64,000 nt of DNA from assembly GCA_008933995.1 (NCBI GenBank), contig WARS01000090.1:3956425-4020424 (forward strand), in the 5' to 3' direction. The notes below the pieces were generated by a model. The model was not told the DNA's origin. It worked only from the letters and a program-made list of their open reading frames with translations, and ran no database searches. This stretch comes from Datnioides undecimradiatus (lineage: Eukaryota > Chordata > Actinopteri > Lobotiformes > Datnioididae). Below are positions 22,350-34,949 of the stretch, piece by piece. The translations under genes were made by a program, and so were the position numbers. Positions within the stretch are counted from its first letter, which is position 1, and every line of letters starts with the position of its first letter.

Positions 22350-25300
22350 TTGTCAATGCATTTTGTCTTGTCTCTGGAAGTGCACGGGCGGGATCCGACC
22401 CATTGAAGGCCATCTGTTAGCCGATCTGACAGTGCCGAGTGCGGCTGTAACACTGGCAGTGGCCGCTGGCGCTGGCACAGTTCGCTGTCTGGCTACGGCA
22501 ACGCATCCAGACAGCCAAACAGACAGCCAGCTTTCACACTGTGTTTATAAACAGTTTGATTGTTCATTTGCAGGCACCTGGCGAAGATGCTCAAGATTTG
22601 CGGTTGTGGTTTCAGTACAAGCAGGAGGTGAATCGATACGGGACAAGCAAATAGCTCATGCACACATTTCGTCCTCACTTTCCTCCGTCCGCCTCCTTCC
22701 CCTCTCTCTGAACGTGTACCTCCTCAACCTTCCCTCCAGGAAAAGTACCTCAACAACAAAGTATTACACACTGACACAGTGTCCGTTTCGCCCTCCTTTG
22801 CAATCAGGTTAGCCCGGCAAAAAGGTGTGAAATTGCTTACTGCTTTGTGAACCAAATCTGTGTTCTTGTGTTAATCCTGGTTTCTGGAGCCAGACCTGCA
22901 AGGAACCGCTTTCCTTCATAAGACACGGAGCATGGGGCATGCAAATGCGCATATGGCTGCAAATGAAAAGCATACAAAGCCAAAACAAAAAAAAAAACAG
23001 GCACACACTGGAGGTTAAGTACATTTAGTTAAATCCAAACTCGCTCTCTTTCTCTTTCACACACACACAGACATACAGTTATATGAACTTATGAGGTGCA
23101 CCACTCAAGCTGGAACTATACATTTCTCCATAGGTGAGATCTTAATGTCAGTAGGCTGCACAATTGAAAAAAACAAAACAAAACAAACAAAAAGCATGTG
23201 ACTGTCCCTGTGAAACGTGCATTGGGTAGCTGTTGTTGGAACGGGTCACAAATCGCCCGGTGTGCAAAGCTCAGCAGCACGTTATTTCACCTGTCTGTCA
23301 AGCAAGTGTATATCACCCCTGTCAGGAGGTAGCTACGAAACAGATGAATGTTAAAAACGTAAGAGTAAGAGTTTCCTGATAGAAGAGGTTTCTTTGACTG
23401 GGGCTTGAGACTTTTAACAAGTTGTATTATGGCCACTGTAGCAGGTGGTTTGAGGGTTTGACCCCTGAAACAGTTTATTTCAAATGTTACATGGTCTTCA
23501 GGTCAAACAGTCGGTAGACTGGTGAAGAGAACCAGCTTCGTCGTATTTACTTATTCACATCAGATTGCAGGTAATGGGATTTACAGTTTCATCCCATTGC
23601 GTGCAGTTTCATAATTACGTTCATAGCCAGCTCGTTAACCATATAGGTTTGATTCCAGAAAAGACAAATGAGATCTAACTTCTGTGGGACACACACACTT
23701 TCACACACACTTTCACAAATAACAACCAGCGTCAAACAAACCCAAAACCTTAGAAGCCTCCGGTGACTTGTTTGAAATCAGTTGATTTAGCAATTAACAC
23801 GGCTGAGCGGCTGCTTTCCCGAAAAGCTTTGTATTGATTTGCTTTTATATGAAGTTGGAATTCGCATCACAAAATATTATAATCAGTTGCCTCCACAATT
23901 GTATGATATGCAGGTGATTGCCTTTAATTACAGCTCAAACCAAATATAGATCATGAATCTAAAAAAGCTCCGTGTGTGTCACTGGTAAACTAAAACAGCC
24001 TCCATCTACCTAATCAACTCATATCCCTCATATCAGTTTCTTGCGGAGGTAAATTTCGATTAAGAGAGGAGAGATTCCCTGCCTGTTATTAAAAAATGTT
24101 GACATTTAAGCTGCAGTTTCCATCTAAAGATAATTACCTCCACTGTCTTAAAGCTCTTTAGGTAATATTGTGTACTCTGTCTATAATACTAAACCTAGCT
24201 CAGCTTCTCTATGTGACACAGAATCCAATTTAGCGGAGGGAACAGACTCACGCGCTTCCCTGTAATTTTTAATAAGAAAGTATCTCATAATAGTGCGGCG
24301 CTTCGGCGGGTTATTCTAGGAAAGAACAGGGATTAACTGTCACAGGTGTTCTCACAAGAAAAAAAAATAAGAGCAAACATGTGTGTTTTGATCTCTTTAT
24401 AAGATAACGATGAAAAATATAAGGACATTATGCCAAGTGTTATCATAGCTCCCACGTTGCTGCAGTAATCTGATTCATTCACCGCTTAATATATAAAAAA
24501 AAAAAAAAGGTACATTCACGGAATAAAGCAAAAAGATGGTCGTGTCACTCGATGCCCATGGCACGTCACACAGTTCAAGGTACAGCAGCTGTATTTGCGT
24601 GAGAGTCTTGAGAGCAAATGTACTTGCTAGATGAAAGAAAAAAAAAAAAAAAAAAACTTGGAAAGAAAAGGACGTTTCTAGGAAATCTGAAAACATGCCC
24701 ACAACCTGGGGAGGCTTACTGCGCGTGTTGAATGTTCTTGTTTCCCTGACCTGGCGGATGGGGATGTCACTCAGAAAATGCAGCGCTGAGGACAACATGG
24801 CATCTCCGTTGTAGAATAACCAAAGGTCTTTCTAGACGAGTCCTGGTGGAGATAGCAGCTGCCTGGCTGGTCGGGTTCCTCTGGCTCTTTGCTTGAGATG
24901 TAGGCAGGAAGGCTTTTTAAAAAGGATGGATGGCAAAGGTCCAGACAGTGTTATAAACTGCATAAATCAAATAATTCATCCCTGTGGTGGTGTTTTGGTG
25001 CAGCCAGTGAGTCGTCTGGTAGATTATGACAGCTGATGAGTCTGCCACTGTCCACCAGGCTACAGAAAATATCATAACAGCAGTAAAACTGGTTGCTTGT
25101 CTGGCACATGTTGACTTAGCAACATGTATCAGTTCAGGTTGACGTACGTTTTCATGTCGCGACATCGCTTAAACAGAAAACAATAGGCGTCGTTGTTTTG
25201 ACAAGTGTCGTGCATCGCTGGTATGAACAAAGGAGTTGAGTTCAATTATGATACATACAGACAACCTCAGCTCACGGATGCGCTTTGCTGAATAACTCCA

Positions 25301-26575
25301 GCTTTATTATCTCATACAATATTATTGGGAAATTTCATGTCGTAGCTGCTGGCTATGCAGACACACATCCAACGTCTTGATCAATGCCAAGAATCTGAAT
25401 ATATTTCTCGAAATGTGTAAAACAGAAAAAAAAAAAAAGGTTGCAGGGTTCAAATGAGGACACGGAGTAAACATCCTCTCGTGACTCCTGAATATGTTTT
25501 TTTTTGTCCATCTGGCACCCGGCGAAGGTCAAGGGGAGCGAGGGAAAGGAGTGGTGCCTCAGCTGACTAACATGCTCTGTGGCTACATCTGTATGCCTCT
25601 ACCCTCACATGCTTGGCTTGTGATATCCGGCTCTCGACTGGCAAGTGTAAGCCTTTGATTCGAAGATGTTTCCCCCCTCTGGGTGGTGGGCTGCTCTACA
25701 AAGTCATAACACAGCACAATGGGCTCCTTGTTGTCAGATGATTAGGCAGACTGATGTGTGTGTGTGTGAGCGAGAGAGAGAGAGGGTGAGAGCGAGGGAG
25801 TGTGTGTGTGTTGTCTAGTTTGTCTGACAGCAGTTTCAAATAACAATACATGTCAGAGCGGGTGAATAAGCAGTCTGACTGGCAGAGCCTTTTGTCTTCC
25901 AGACCTTTTCAATATTGTGTGAGAATGTCAGTGTGTTGATTGGGGATTTGCCGGAAGGGGCACATATTGGAAGAAAAGTAAGCTTTAGTCAGTTTAAAAA
26001 GAAGCTTTTCACATTGTTGTCTCTCATCTAAAACAACGTTGCTCCCTCTGCGTGGATCCGTGTGTGCGCGCATGGACGTTCTCACACCCTGAGTAATGCC
26101 ACTACAAAAGAGCATGTGGCCATCAAAGACAAACAGGTGGAGCTGAGATGAGTATCTCCCTCTCACGCGTACTTTTCTTTTGCTTCCACCAGCATCCTGC
26201 CGAAGTCACTGTTCATCTTCGCTGCGACTGATCACTTCCTTTTCGTGGCAGTGCTTTGTTTTTGTCATCGCTGCAAAAAAAAAAAAAATGTGCAAAACAA
26301 TAAATAAAAAAGGGCCTTGAAATGAAATCTAGAACCAAGAATGTGCTAAACAGCCAAAATGCTAAATTCTAAATACCGTTTTGAGCGTTGTTGTTTTAAG
26401 CGAACTGTTGCAGCAGCACCTCTGGCATTGTTACAGCTCAAGCGGCAGCAAATTAGGCTGGTGAAGGTCTTGGGAAGCGCTGCACGGAAGAAAACCCACC
26501 TTTTCTTTTTTTTTTTTTGAAAAACAAAAGCGAAACAGAGAAAGAAAAAAGCACAAAAAAAAAGGGTGAATGTGA
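22350..26575. other. Intergenic or intronic sequence
   Basis: No coding region or RNA recognised. Low-complexity spots: poly-A runs (22987-22998, 24641-24655, 25424-25438), an AAAACAAAAC run (23167-23192) and a TG/GA stretch (25755-25812). AT-rich unique DNA at 24040-24300 (CGATTAAGAG, GATAATTACC, TTTTTAATAAG) could be regulatory. Confidence 0.4.
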
Positions 26576-26579
26576 CTAA

Positions 26580-26880
26580 TTAAATTAAACATATCTTGGC
26601 TCCAGGGCGGCTTCGGGGGAAGAAGCGCAGGAAGATGGGATGTGGGGGAGCTGCGGAGATGGGAGTCGAGACAGGATATTTAACCGCGTATCGGGTCATA
26701 GAAATCAAAGCCCTGGGGCGCGCAGCCGAACCAAACATGTCCCGCCAGATGAGGTGCGAGCGCAGAGACGAGCTCTGACCTTTGAACTTCAACCTCTCCG
26801 TGTTTTGGAAGAGGTCAGGGAGTCACGTCTACCTCTCTGTTTGGCATGTCTAGCCCTGAGGGGAGTGTTTTTAAGCTGAC
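26580..26880. promoter_or_regulatory. CpG-rich block with nuclear-receptor motifs
   Basis: I count 17 CpG dinucleotides in about 230 bp (26600-26830), in a region otherwise poor in CpG. It includes AACCGCGTATCGGG and GGGGCGCGCAGCCG. A DR1-type element lies at 26776-26788 and another half-site, AGGTCA, at 26812-26817. Open frames exist on both strands but resemble no known protein. It may be a CpG-island-like promoter or enhancer. No transcript evidence is available from sequence. Confidence 0.35.
26776..26788 (-). promoter_or_regulatory. DR1 nuclear-receptor element
   Basis: Minus strand AGTTCAAAGGTCA: two half-sites spaced by one base, the form bound by HNF4, COUP-TF or RXR heterodimers. 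Motif match only. Confidence 0.4.
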
Positions 26881-26884
26881 AGGG

Positions 26885-27815
26885 ATGTATTGGCAGGCGA
26901 GGAGATAATGGTTGATAACACATTTGTTATTGTGTGTAGTTTTTACACAGAGCCCTTAAGGCGTTTTTTTGAAACTCTGAAGGTGGCCTATTTTGCATAC
27001 AACGAGGTTGGAAGGTTCATGCCTGGATTGTATAATGAGTGGAAATATAGCTAAAGTGGAGAGTCCTGGCAAATGTAATTTTCACTCATTTCTCTTCAGT
27101 AAAAGGCTAATGTGTTGTATTGTTCCCACTAGTATATATTTGGCTATTACTGTTGCTATATCGAATTCGCTGAAGCAGAAATATATGATGTAGGCCACTT
27201 AGCCGGCGTCACCTTCAATTTATCGGCTCTCTAAATGTTTCCCACCGGACATTAAAACTGATATTTAGCCAGCAAAATGTGAGCCACAAGTCCCAGAGGA
27301 CTCCGCTTTAAAGAGAAACCCTGCAAGATTCAAAGCTAAGCGCTAAAATAGAAAACGGAGATAAAGTTCATTTTGTTAAAATTAGTTTCATACATGCTTT
27401 TTTTTCCCTCCTCTCCCCTCCAGCAGTGACCCCGCCACCCTCTTCTTTCGTTTCCATTCCTGCGTCGTCCTTTTGTGTTTCGCTCCACTATCTCAATCAC
27501 ACGCGTCAGGAATCACCCGTGTATGTCCAAAACAATAAGATTCTCTCCTTTTTGCTTAAAAACGCTGCAATTAGAGCTGCTGGATTTTACTCCTTGGCAG
27601 CACTGTGTCTGGTACAGCCCGAGGGCTTTCTTGATATGGATGGGATTATTATAGCGTTGACGAGCAGCCACTCCGTTCCTGCGAAAACAAATGCGCACAC
27701 ACGCGCGCAAAAATTATTTTTTGAGATGATTATTGCCAAGGTATGATGCTACCTTATTTTGGCACAATCAGTTATCTGCTGGGTGGGCTCAGTGGGGTAG
27801 AAGTAGGCCACAAGA
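26885..27815. other. Unique sequence, no gene
   Basis: A pyrimidine run followed by CAG at 27395-27423 resembles a splice acceptor, but the open frame after it is not protein-like and no matching donor stands out. Confidence 0.35.
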
Positions 27816-27818
27816 GAC

Positions 27819-27843
27819 TGTGTGTGTGTGTGTGTGTGTGTGT
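27819..27843 (+). repeat. (TG)n microsatellite
   Basis: TG array running into TCTGTCTG. Confidence 0.9.
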
Positions 27844-28244
27844 CTGTCTGTGAGCGCGCTCAGGCTCTTGTGTACGTACCATCGATGCAGGTTGCAAGCC
27901 AGAGGCCACGTTTAGCCATCCTACTTAATAAACTTTCACTGGGCTCACTGCACGATATCTGACCTGAAACAAGACTTGAAAATAGCAGAAGCAGGAGGAT
28001 GAGGAAACAAGTGCATGGAGATAATAGAAAGGAGAGGAAAAGGCAAATGGAGAGAAACTGCATGGGATAAAAGTGGAACATTTGAGGACGTCAAGGTCAA
28101 GCGTACAGCGCAGTATACATTTTACGCTAAATACTATAAGAGAGCATTGCTTCTAGACACCCACGTTAATGTTGCATTTATTTTCTTAGCATGTAGAACC
28201 TGGAATAAGACTTCATTTACTACAATTTACTGTTAAAAATGGGT

Positions 28245-28497
28245 CTTAAAGAAATAATATGACATTTGGTGAAATTAGTTTATTTGCTTTTTTGCAATAC
28301 CGCCCTACTCATGTCGGCGTGGTACACGTGAACCAAGCTTATTAGCATAAATGCAGTCATCATCCTGTTTCTGGCCTTTATGCTAAGCTTATAGCTGTCC
28401 CAGCAGTGCCTTCACATCTCCCCCACAAACACGAGAGTGGTAAACTCTCCACATGAACTGCAGAATAAGCGTATTTCACAAGATGCAGAACTTCAGC
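28245..28497. mobile_element. Palindromic MITE, near full-length copy
   Basis: Left end CTTAAAGAAATAATATGACA then TTAGTTTATTTGC; right end GAATAAGCGTATTTCACAAG then GCAGAACTTC, which is roughly the inverse of the left. The centre carries TTATGCTAAGCTTATAGCTG and CACGAGAGTGGTA. These words identify a percomorph inverted-repeat element whose copies also appear at 37285 and 63865. It has no coding capacity. Confidence 0.7.
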
Positions 28498-28499
28498 CC

Positions 28500-29785
28500 C
28501 AACTGCATGGTGAATCGCAGCCATATCGTGGAAACACACTTATGCAAATTGTAATTGCATACACTGATGCACTTAGACTTATGCACAGACTCTTAATTCA
28601 CCAAGCAATATAGAGGGTTTGAAATCTTTGCCAACTCTAACTATCATCTCCGGGTGTCCATACATTTGAAAGTTAGAGCAGATAACAACTTTATGTGTGC
28701 AGCAATCATCAGTAATGATCAGAATAATGAGTAGTCAGGGGTGAAATGCCAGAGCAAGGAAGATAAGGAAGTAACGGGGGGGGGGGATCATAGCTGACTC
28801 AAATTGTAATTCTCAGGTCCTTTCTCTTTCCCACTCTTTCTCTCTCATGTGTCAGTCTCTTTTAAAGCGCTCTCGCCACACATCCACCTCATCCCTCATC
28901 TCTTTTATCTGCCTGTTTCACCCGCTCATCTTCACCTCTGCCTCATTTACAATTGCTCCTCTCCTCCGGGAGCGTTAACCTCGGTCGTCCATTCGCTGGG
29001 CCCTAAGGCCATGATTAGAGTGAGGGGAGAGAGGAGAGAGGCGGATAGACGGAGGAAGTGAGTAATACTGAATAGGTGGGTGGGTGGGGAGGGGCTTGGC
29101 ATGTCTGCAATGCGCACAAGCCAGACGCAGCCAGTGACCCACCAATCAACCCCGAAACTGTGCTCTGCATACGCTTCACTTGCAGAAAGCCCTGCTCTCC
29201 AATGCACCCACAGGGCCTGTTACTTCACAAACAAAGAGTGAATTAAAGACACCTGTTCAACATTCACGCTGCAGTTAGACATCTCTGCAGAGCTGCGACA
29301 GAACAATTATTGTAAAACATATCCGGTTGTAAAAGTCAATTTGGTGCCTTGCTCACAAGTTTCCTTCTTGTGGCTGAGTGTTGGCATCTAAACCGTAAAC
29401 TTCCTCAGGTTTCAGATGGTGGATAATGAGGAAATGGAATGTAGGCTGGTCCCAGTGCACTACGGCGTCAAAGTGCTTAATGTTCTGTTTGGGACTAAGT
29501 GACTAAGTGTGGACTGGTGCAGTGGGTGTGTGATGGACAGCAAAGTTCACAGAGGCGCACGGGGTGGCTAAAGTTTAGGCATAGTGACTGATTACAGAAG
29601 TAAAGTTGGAAAAATCCACTTCTCACTTTTAACAAGGTTTGTAATAAGGTTATTAGTACAGTGAGGTATACAACTCATTCATCAGAGGTTCCTACTTTTG
29701 TGTTTAGCTGAAGGACACGTCCAAAGTCTGTCTACATGTTGTCCGGTTTGGTTTGGACACCAACAACATCTGAATTACTTGTTCT
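28500..29785. other. Unique sequence, no gene
   Basis: A G run at 28778-28787 and a pyrimidine-biased stretch at 28820-28975. Nothing else recognised. Confidence 0.4.
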
Positions 29786-29788
29786 GGT

Positions 29789-30510
29789 CCCCCCCCCCCC
29801 CCCCCCAGCTCAGCTCCATCTCCACTCTTGCCATCCTTCATTTCATGGCTCACTTGACCTCCCTACTCTCCCCATTTCCCATCAGTAAATTACATAAATA
29901 GATAGAGTTGCTTCTTTCATTTACTGTCTCCCACTTTCATCCAATCCGCCTTTTGGCCAACTTTTCACCTGTTCCCGTCCTTTCTCCCATCTCTCCCCTC
30001 ATCTTCCTCACAACTTATTTTATCCCTCCCCTTAACCCGTGCACATGTCAATCCTTCACATCCATCCCTTCGCCGTGACCTTTGCCCTCTGTTTTATCTC
30101 TCTGTTCCTCCTTACACCCATTTTCTCTCAATCATCCCTCTTTCCTCACCTCTCTGATCCTTCCATCCCTCTTATCTACTGTATAGATTCCTCTATCCCT
30201 TCCTCCCAACGTCCCTGCAATTAGACCTCCATTTCTTTTTTTCCATTCTCTCGCTCTTTAGCTCCACTTTCCTCACCTTTCCTGTCTGTCTGCAGACCTC
30301 TCGCCCTCTCCTCTGATCATCCTTTTTCTTTCAAAATATCAATCCTCATTTCAAACCTCCTTACATCTCCTTTCCTGCCACCAGGCCACTCTGATCATTC
30401 CTTCCAGCCTTCGTTCTCCCTCCTCCCCCCCTCCTCCCTCCCTCCCTCCCTCCCTTGCTGGTTCCTGACCTCCATCCTCCCTGTGATCATCCCTCCAGAG
30501 CTGAGGCCAT
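29789..30510 (+). repeat. Poly-C plus long pyrimidine-biased tract
   Basis: Begins with an 18-base C run (29789-29806) and continues for about 700 bp with C/T-rich words, including a CCCTCC array at 30419-30455. Translations are low complexity. Confidence 0.7.
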
Positions 30511-30514
30511 CTGT

Positions 30515-31030
30515 TCCTGCAGGAGAACCAAGTGTGTCCTAGCCCCCAACGCCAGCCAGGATGTGTGTATTTATGCACGTGTGCCAATTTATCGCTGTGC
30601 GTGTTAAAGTGTAACCACATATTCCTCTGTGAGTGCACATAAAAAAATTGGTCATGTTGCATATTCATAACACTGAGGGTGGAGTACTATTTCTACCTTT
30701 TATGGAATTATCTTTGAGGCGTGCCCCATCAGTGATGGATTGCTGCATAAACAAAATCTCTTTGATGTCTAATGCATGATGGATGCATATGGATTATATG
30801 GAGATGACTATGGCTAATAAAGCTGATACCTGTGTGCACTCTTTCTCCAAGCGTGAATGTGTGGGATATGGTGTTTGCACGCGTAGGTGCGTGTGTCTGC
30901 GTGAGTGTATGCACGTGTACTTGGTAACAGTTAGAGTTCAGGCCCTCTGTGCTCTCCCTGCTCGATTAGGAAGTAAACAATGTTTATTCAGGAGCAGCTG
31001 TCTAAGGGAGATGGCTGTGTGTCCATGCAC
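30515..31030. other. Unique sequence with TG-like words
   Basis: No gene recognised. Alternating GTGT/GCGT words at 30850-30925. Confidence 0.4.
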
Positions 31031-31032
31031 CA

Positions 31033-31044
31033 AGACACACACAC

Positions 31045-31094
<50 letters not shown>
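31033..31094 (+). repeat. Compound (CA)n(CATA)n(CA)n microsatellite
   Basis: CA array with three ATAC units near the middle. Confidence 0.95.
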
Positions 31095-31530
31095 TCAGAA
31101 AGATGAAGATGAAGGCTCGGTAAAGAGAGAGACTGATTAGTGGCTCTGTGAAGCCAAGGAGGAGAGGCCCCGGTGGATACATGCGCACATGACCGAAAAC
31201 ACACACAGAAAAGAAATGGATACAGTCGTTCGCACGCAGCTGCTTCTCCAAAGACGGACTCGCACTTAAAATTACCGTCGTGAATCATTTTCAATTCTGC
31301 AGTATTGAGACTCATGTGTGTCATTGTAAAGAGGCGTGCATGACCGCGCCGACTTCTCAGCCCTTAACTTAAACAGAATGTGGATCTCAAAGTGAACTCT
31401 AGCCAAACCATAAAGAAAGACCTTTCCTGTGACTCTCCCTCTTCATAGAAATACGCGTGAAGCCACTGCAACTTTGTTCCCCCCTTTTATTTGTTTTTTA
31501 CAAAATGGCCCTTGGTTACTTCAAAAAAAA

Positions 31531-31552
31531 GTGTGTGTGTGTGTGTGTGTGT
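31531..31552 (+). repeat. (TG)n microsatellite
   Basis: GT array after an A8 run. Confidence 0.9.
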
Positions 31553-31789
31553 TATATTAAATAAGCCACATAGTTGCTGGTATTTTCACTTTGTTGTAAA
31601 AAACAATAAAAGCCGATTTGGACGAGTTGTTATATATATAACAGATGTCAGGGAGTGGAGGTGCAAGGAGGAACTTTCCTGATTTCTGTTCTGAGTCACA
31701 GTATAGACTCGTCTGACAAAATAAAACACAAACTTCAGAAATCTGTCTTTACAACGCAAACCACCACGATTTGCCGTCTAGTCCACCCA

Positions 31790-31796
31790 CCTCTCT

Positions 31797-31829
<33 letters not shown>
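31790..31829 (+). repeat. (CT)n microsatellite
   Basis: CCCTCT words passing into a pure CT array. Confidence 0.9.
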
Positions 31830-31834
31830 AGCGT

Positions 31835-32850
31835 TCCTTTCAGATTCCTCCCTCTTGTCTCAGCAGCAGCTGTGCGTATTCCTCCTCGGGGTGAATCCGC
31901 CACTAGCAAGAAGGCCCGCTTTGCAAGAATGACCCAATTTATCAGGCACAGCACTCGCACTGTTGATGGATCTAATTAAAATCTGTGTACAAATCTTATA
32001 AAGGCCAGCAGTAATCATATTTACGGTGCGAGCTTTCAGTCGTTCCTTCACAATGTTAAACCAGGATAATCCGTCGCATGCAGTATAAAAGGGCCTTTTC
32101 CTGCAAGTTTGATCCCGTCACTCTATTGTGTTGTTTTGTTTTGTTTTCCTTTAGTATGATGTTGTTTTCAATGATGCCTGTTCAATTTACCCTAATCATT
32201 TCACATAGATTGGCATGTTTACGAGTACACAAGTATATATATCATACTGTAAACATGATTCAGAGTAATTGTATACTATATAGAAGCGTCATAAAAAACA
32301 TCATTATGTAGTATTCATTTGAGTCACTTGCGAATTATCCAACACAAAGCCAAATCACTGATGTGATGCACAAACTCAGTATGGGTCTCCTTGTGAGCCT
32401 CATATTGGAAAACAGTAGTGCAGCCACAGCCATCCTCTCCATGACCTAAATGTATTTTAAAGACGGGCAATTATTTAAACAGAGCTCACCTCCCTCACTG
32501 CACCCATGCTATTAGCACTTCTTATTGTGCCACATAATTTTATTGTGATAGGGCGAGCCTCTTTCTTTCCAGCAAATGCTGTTTACAACCCCTGTCAATA
32601 CATAATGAATGGATGTGTGTATGTTTAAGCTCGGTGTGTTGGTACTGGGACTTCTCATGGAAATGAGCTAGTTTCATCATGCCCAACGTGGATCGAGTTG
32701 TTTCTAATGGACTCTGAAAGTGGCTCCCAAAGCTTCAAAGTAAAACTCAGCCACCCTAACGCTTGCATCTGAAAATATCAATTTACGTTGGCGAAATATC
32801 CACCATCTGGGAAACAAATGAAATCCAGTCTTAACAAAGCATGTGAGGGC
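31835..32850. other. Unique AT-rich sequence
   Basis: No gene. The block 32450-32610 has several homeodomain or CDX-type words (ATAATTTTATTG, CAATTATTT) and is flagged as a possible conserved element. Confidence 0.4.
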
Positions 32851-32854
32851 CGGG

Positions 32855-32945
32855 CACATTTATTTGTATTGCAGATTACATACACAATGGCAATTCAGAG
32901 CATAAAACATATTCGAGTGCAATGCAGAAAATTGCAGTCATAATG
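32855..32945 (-). mobile_element. L2-type LINE 3' tail
   Basis: ACATTTATTTGTATTGCAG, then ATACACAATGGCAATTCAGA and CATAAAAC, is the reverse complement of the common fish L2 3' end ('...TGAATTGCCATTGTGTAT...ACAAATAAA'). Only the tail is present. Confidence 0.55.
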
Positions 32946-32949
32946 CACA

Positions 32950-34940
32950 GTGTAGTTTCAGTGTTGATTTTATTTTAATTCCCAAAGACAGTGCTTATTT
33001 TAGATCAACATGTCGTCTTTGTCTAGCTGCAGCACTTCACAAAAAAATGAACGTGATTTGAATCTATAGATTTTTTTTTTTTCCTATTTGCAGGAAGCAA
33101 GAAAATATGAATGCGCTGGGGAGCAGAACAGAGGCTTTTCACTGAAAACACCCGCGTACTGAAGCTGGAAACATCTCTGCTGTGAGCAGTGAGAGTGAAC
33201 CAAAACAAAGAAGCCAAAAGGCAATAAAACGCACAACAGAGCTGAGGAAAATTGCATCATATGGTTATAATTCTCTGTGAGATCATCACTACCAGTGACA
33301 CATCTCACATCACACATGGTCCTTTAACACACTGTTATCATAAAAAATATGCATTTAACACTTTACTATACACCACGCACATTTGGTATTGTCTATGTTG
33401 CCTTATGCAATCATTTCAGTAAAAATGTACACTGCTCTCCAGGAGCTGACCTTTGGTTAACAGAACACAACTGCTGCTCATCATCTGAGACACGCAGAAC
33501 ATAATGTCTCCCTGGGAGTGTAGATTTTACCTTTACAGGTAGAGGGTACGTTGCTTTTTTTTATTAGAAATGAAGGGCGATGCACCCTGCTGACACAATG
33601 CTAGCTCCGTTTTGTATGGCATGTACAGTGTTTGTTTCACTCTTTTCACCAAACGGGTTATTTCATTAATCCTTCCAGTAATCCAAATGGCTCATCCAGT
33701 GGCTTGCGCATTACGATAAAATCTTAAAACTTTCTCTTTCCAAGTAAAACTGCCTCTCGGGACAGGCCGGCCAAAATTGAAACTCTCTTAGACCGCTCAG
33801 ATGTAAAACAGTAAGGTGCTTCTTAGACAGTAGAGGAGAAAATTAGTTTTGGTCGGCTTGTGTTTGCCTCTACCTTTTGAGTTGTGTTTGTCATTGTTAT
33901 TCACCCTGAACTCGTTTAATTTCCCTAGAACGTTTTCCCAGGGTCTGTCACACTCCCCATGCGATGGATTTAAATGCTCATAGTGACTGTTTGTTGGGTA
34001 AACAGCACATCCCGTTTGTCAGGTCAACCAGCAGGATGGTGTCGGCTGTTCACCGACATGCAGTTAGGTTTGGTTTTAAAGCATTAACTTATGTCTGCCG
34101 TTTGGTTTAATGTCAGGGAGCTCTCATGACTTTTCTATCCTGCTGACTCCAGTTACTCAGATGGTGTAGTTACTTAACATTGAGGTTTACAAATCTAGAT
34201 TCTGTTCATGTAATTTGTGTCTTTACAGTTGTGAGAGAAAACTGTTTCCAATGGTGTGTTCTCAAACTAACTTATGTTTTTGGTTTTTTTTTACTGCCAT
34301 TTGATATTTCTGGCAGCAGAACCCTGCCTTTTAGCGCCGCTTGGTTGAGTCTCATTCAGTTCACTCTCTCTCTTTTTTTTGTCTCTCTTCCTTTGCCTTG
34401 TCTATTTCACCCCCGCCCCCCATCCCTCTGCAAATATGAGCTTGGAGCACAACGGAACAGTCTTAATTAAAAGGGTTGTTTGCACAAAGGCTAAAAGTCC
34501 TGATAACATGATGTTTTCTATCCGTCTAAAATTAATGCTGCCAGTGTGATAGCGCAGCTCAGGCTGAAATTAAAAACTGTTATTATGAAAGACATAAAGA
34601 GAGAAGAATAAATAAGAGTTAGTGGTCTAACCAACAAGTGTTTTGTATCTATACACTTCGATGCCAGTTAATTAAATCTAATGTAATGTATAAGATGTAT
34701 GTAGAATATTCGGATTTGGCCTAAATAGTCCAGGCTCCCTTCTCCCTGCCTGCATCTTCCAGCTCTTGCTGGTGGATTCAAAGATATTCACAAGTCAAGT
34801 AGGATATATGATGCCTCTAACCTTGATCAGAGTCTGCCCCGTTGGTTTCCCAATCCCAATCTCCTCCTGGACATTACCACAGGGAATGATGACCAGGTTT
34901 GCACTTTCCAGAGTGACGGAGCAGCAGATCTCTGACGAGG
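32950..34940. other. Intergenic or intronic sequence
   Basis: Poly-T runs (33070-33081, 34373-34380) and a short pyrimidine stretch (34350-34430). No gene or repeat recognised. Confidence 0.4.
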
Positions 34941-34949
34941 GCTGGAATA

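Noticed and set aside
27395..27746. Splice-acceptor-like pyrimidine run and CAG followed by a 106-codon frame
   Set aside because: The peptide has no recognisable domain and no good donor stands out. Pyrimidine runs are common here.
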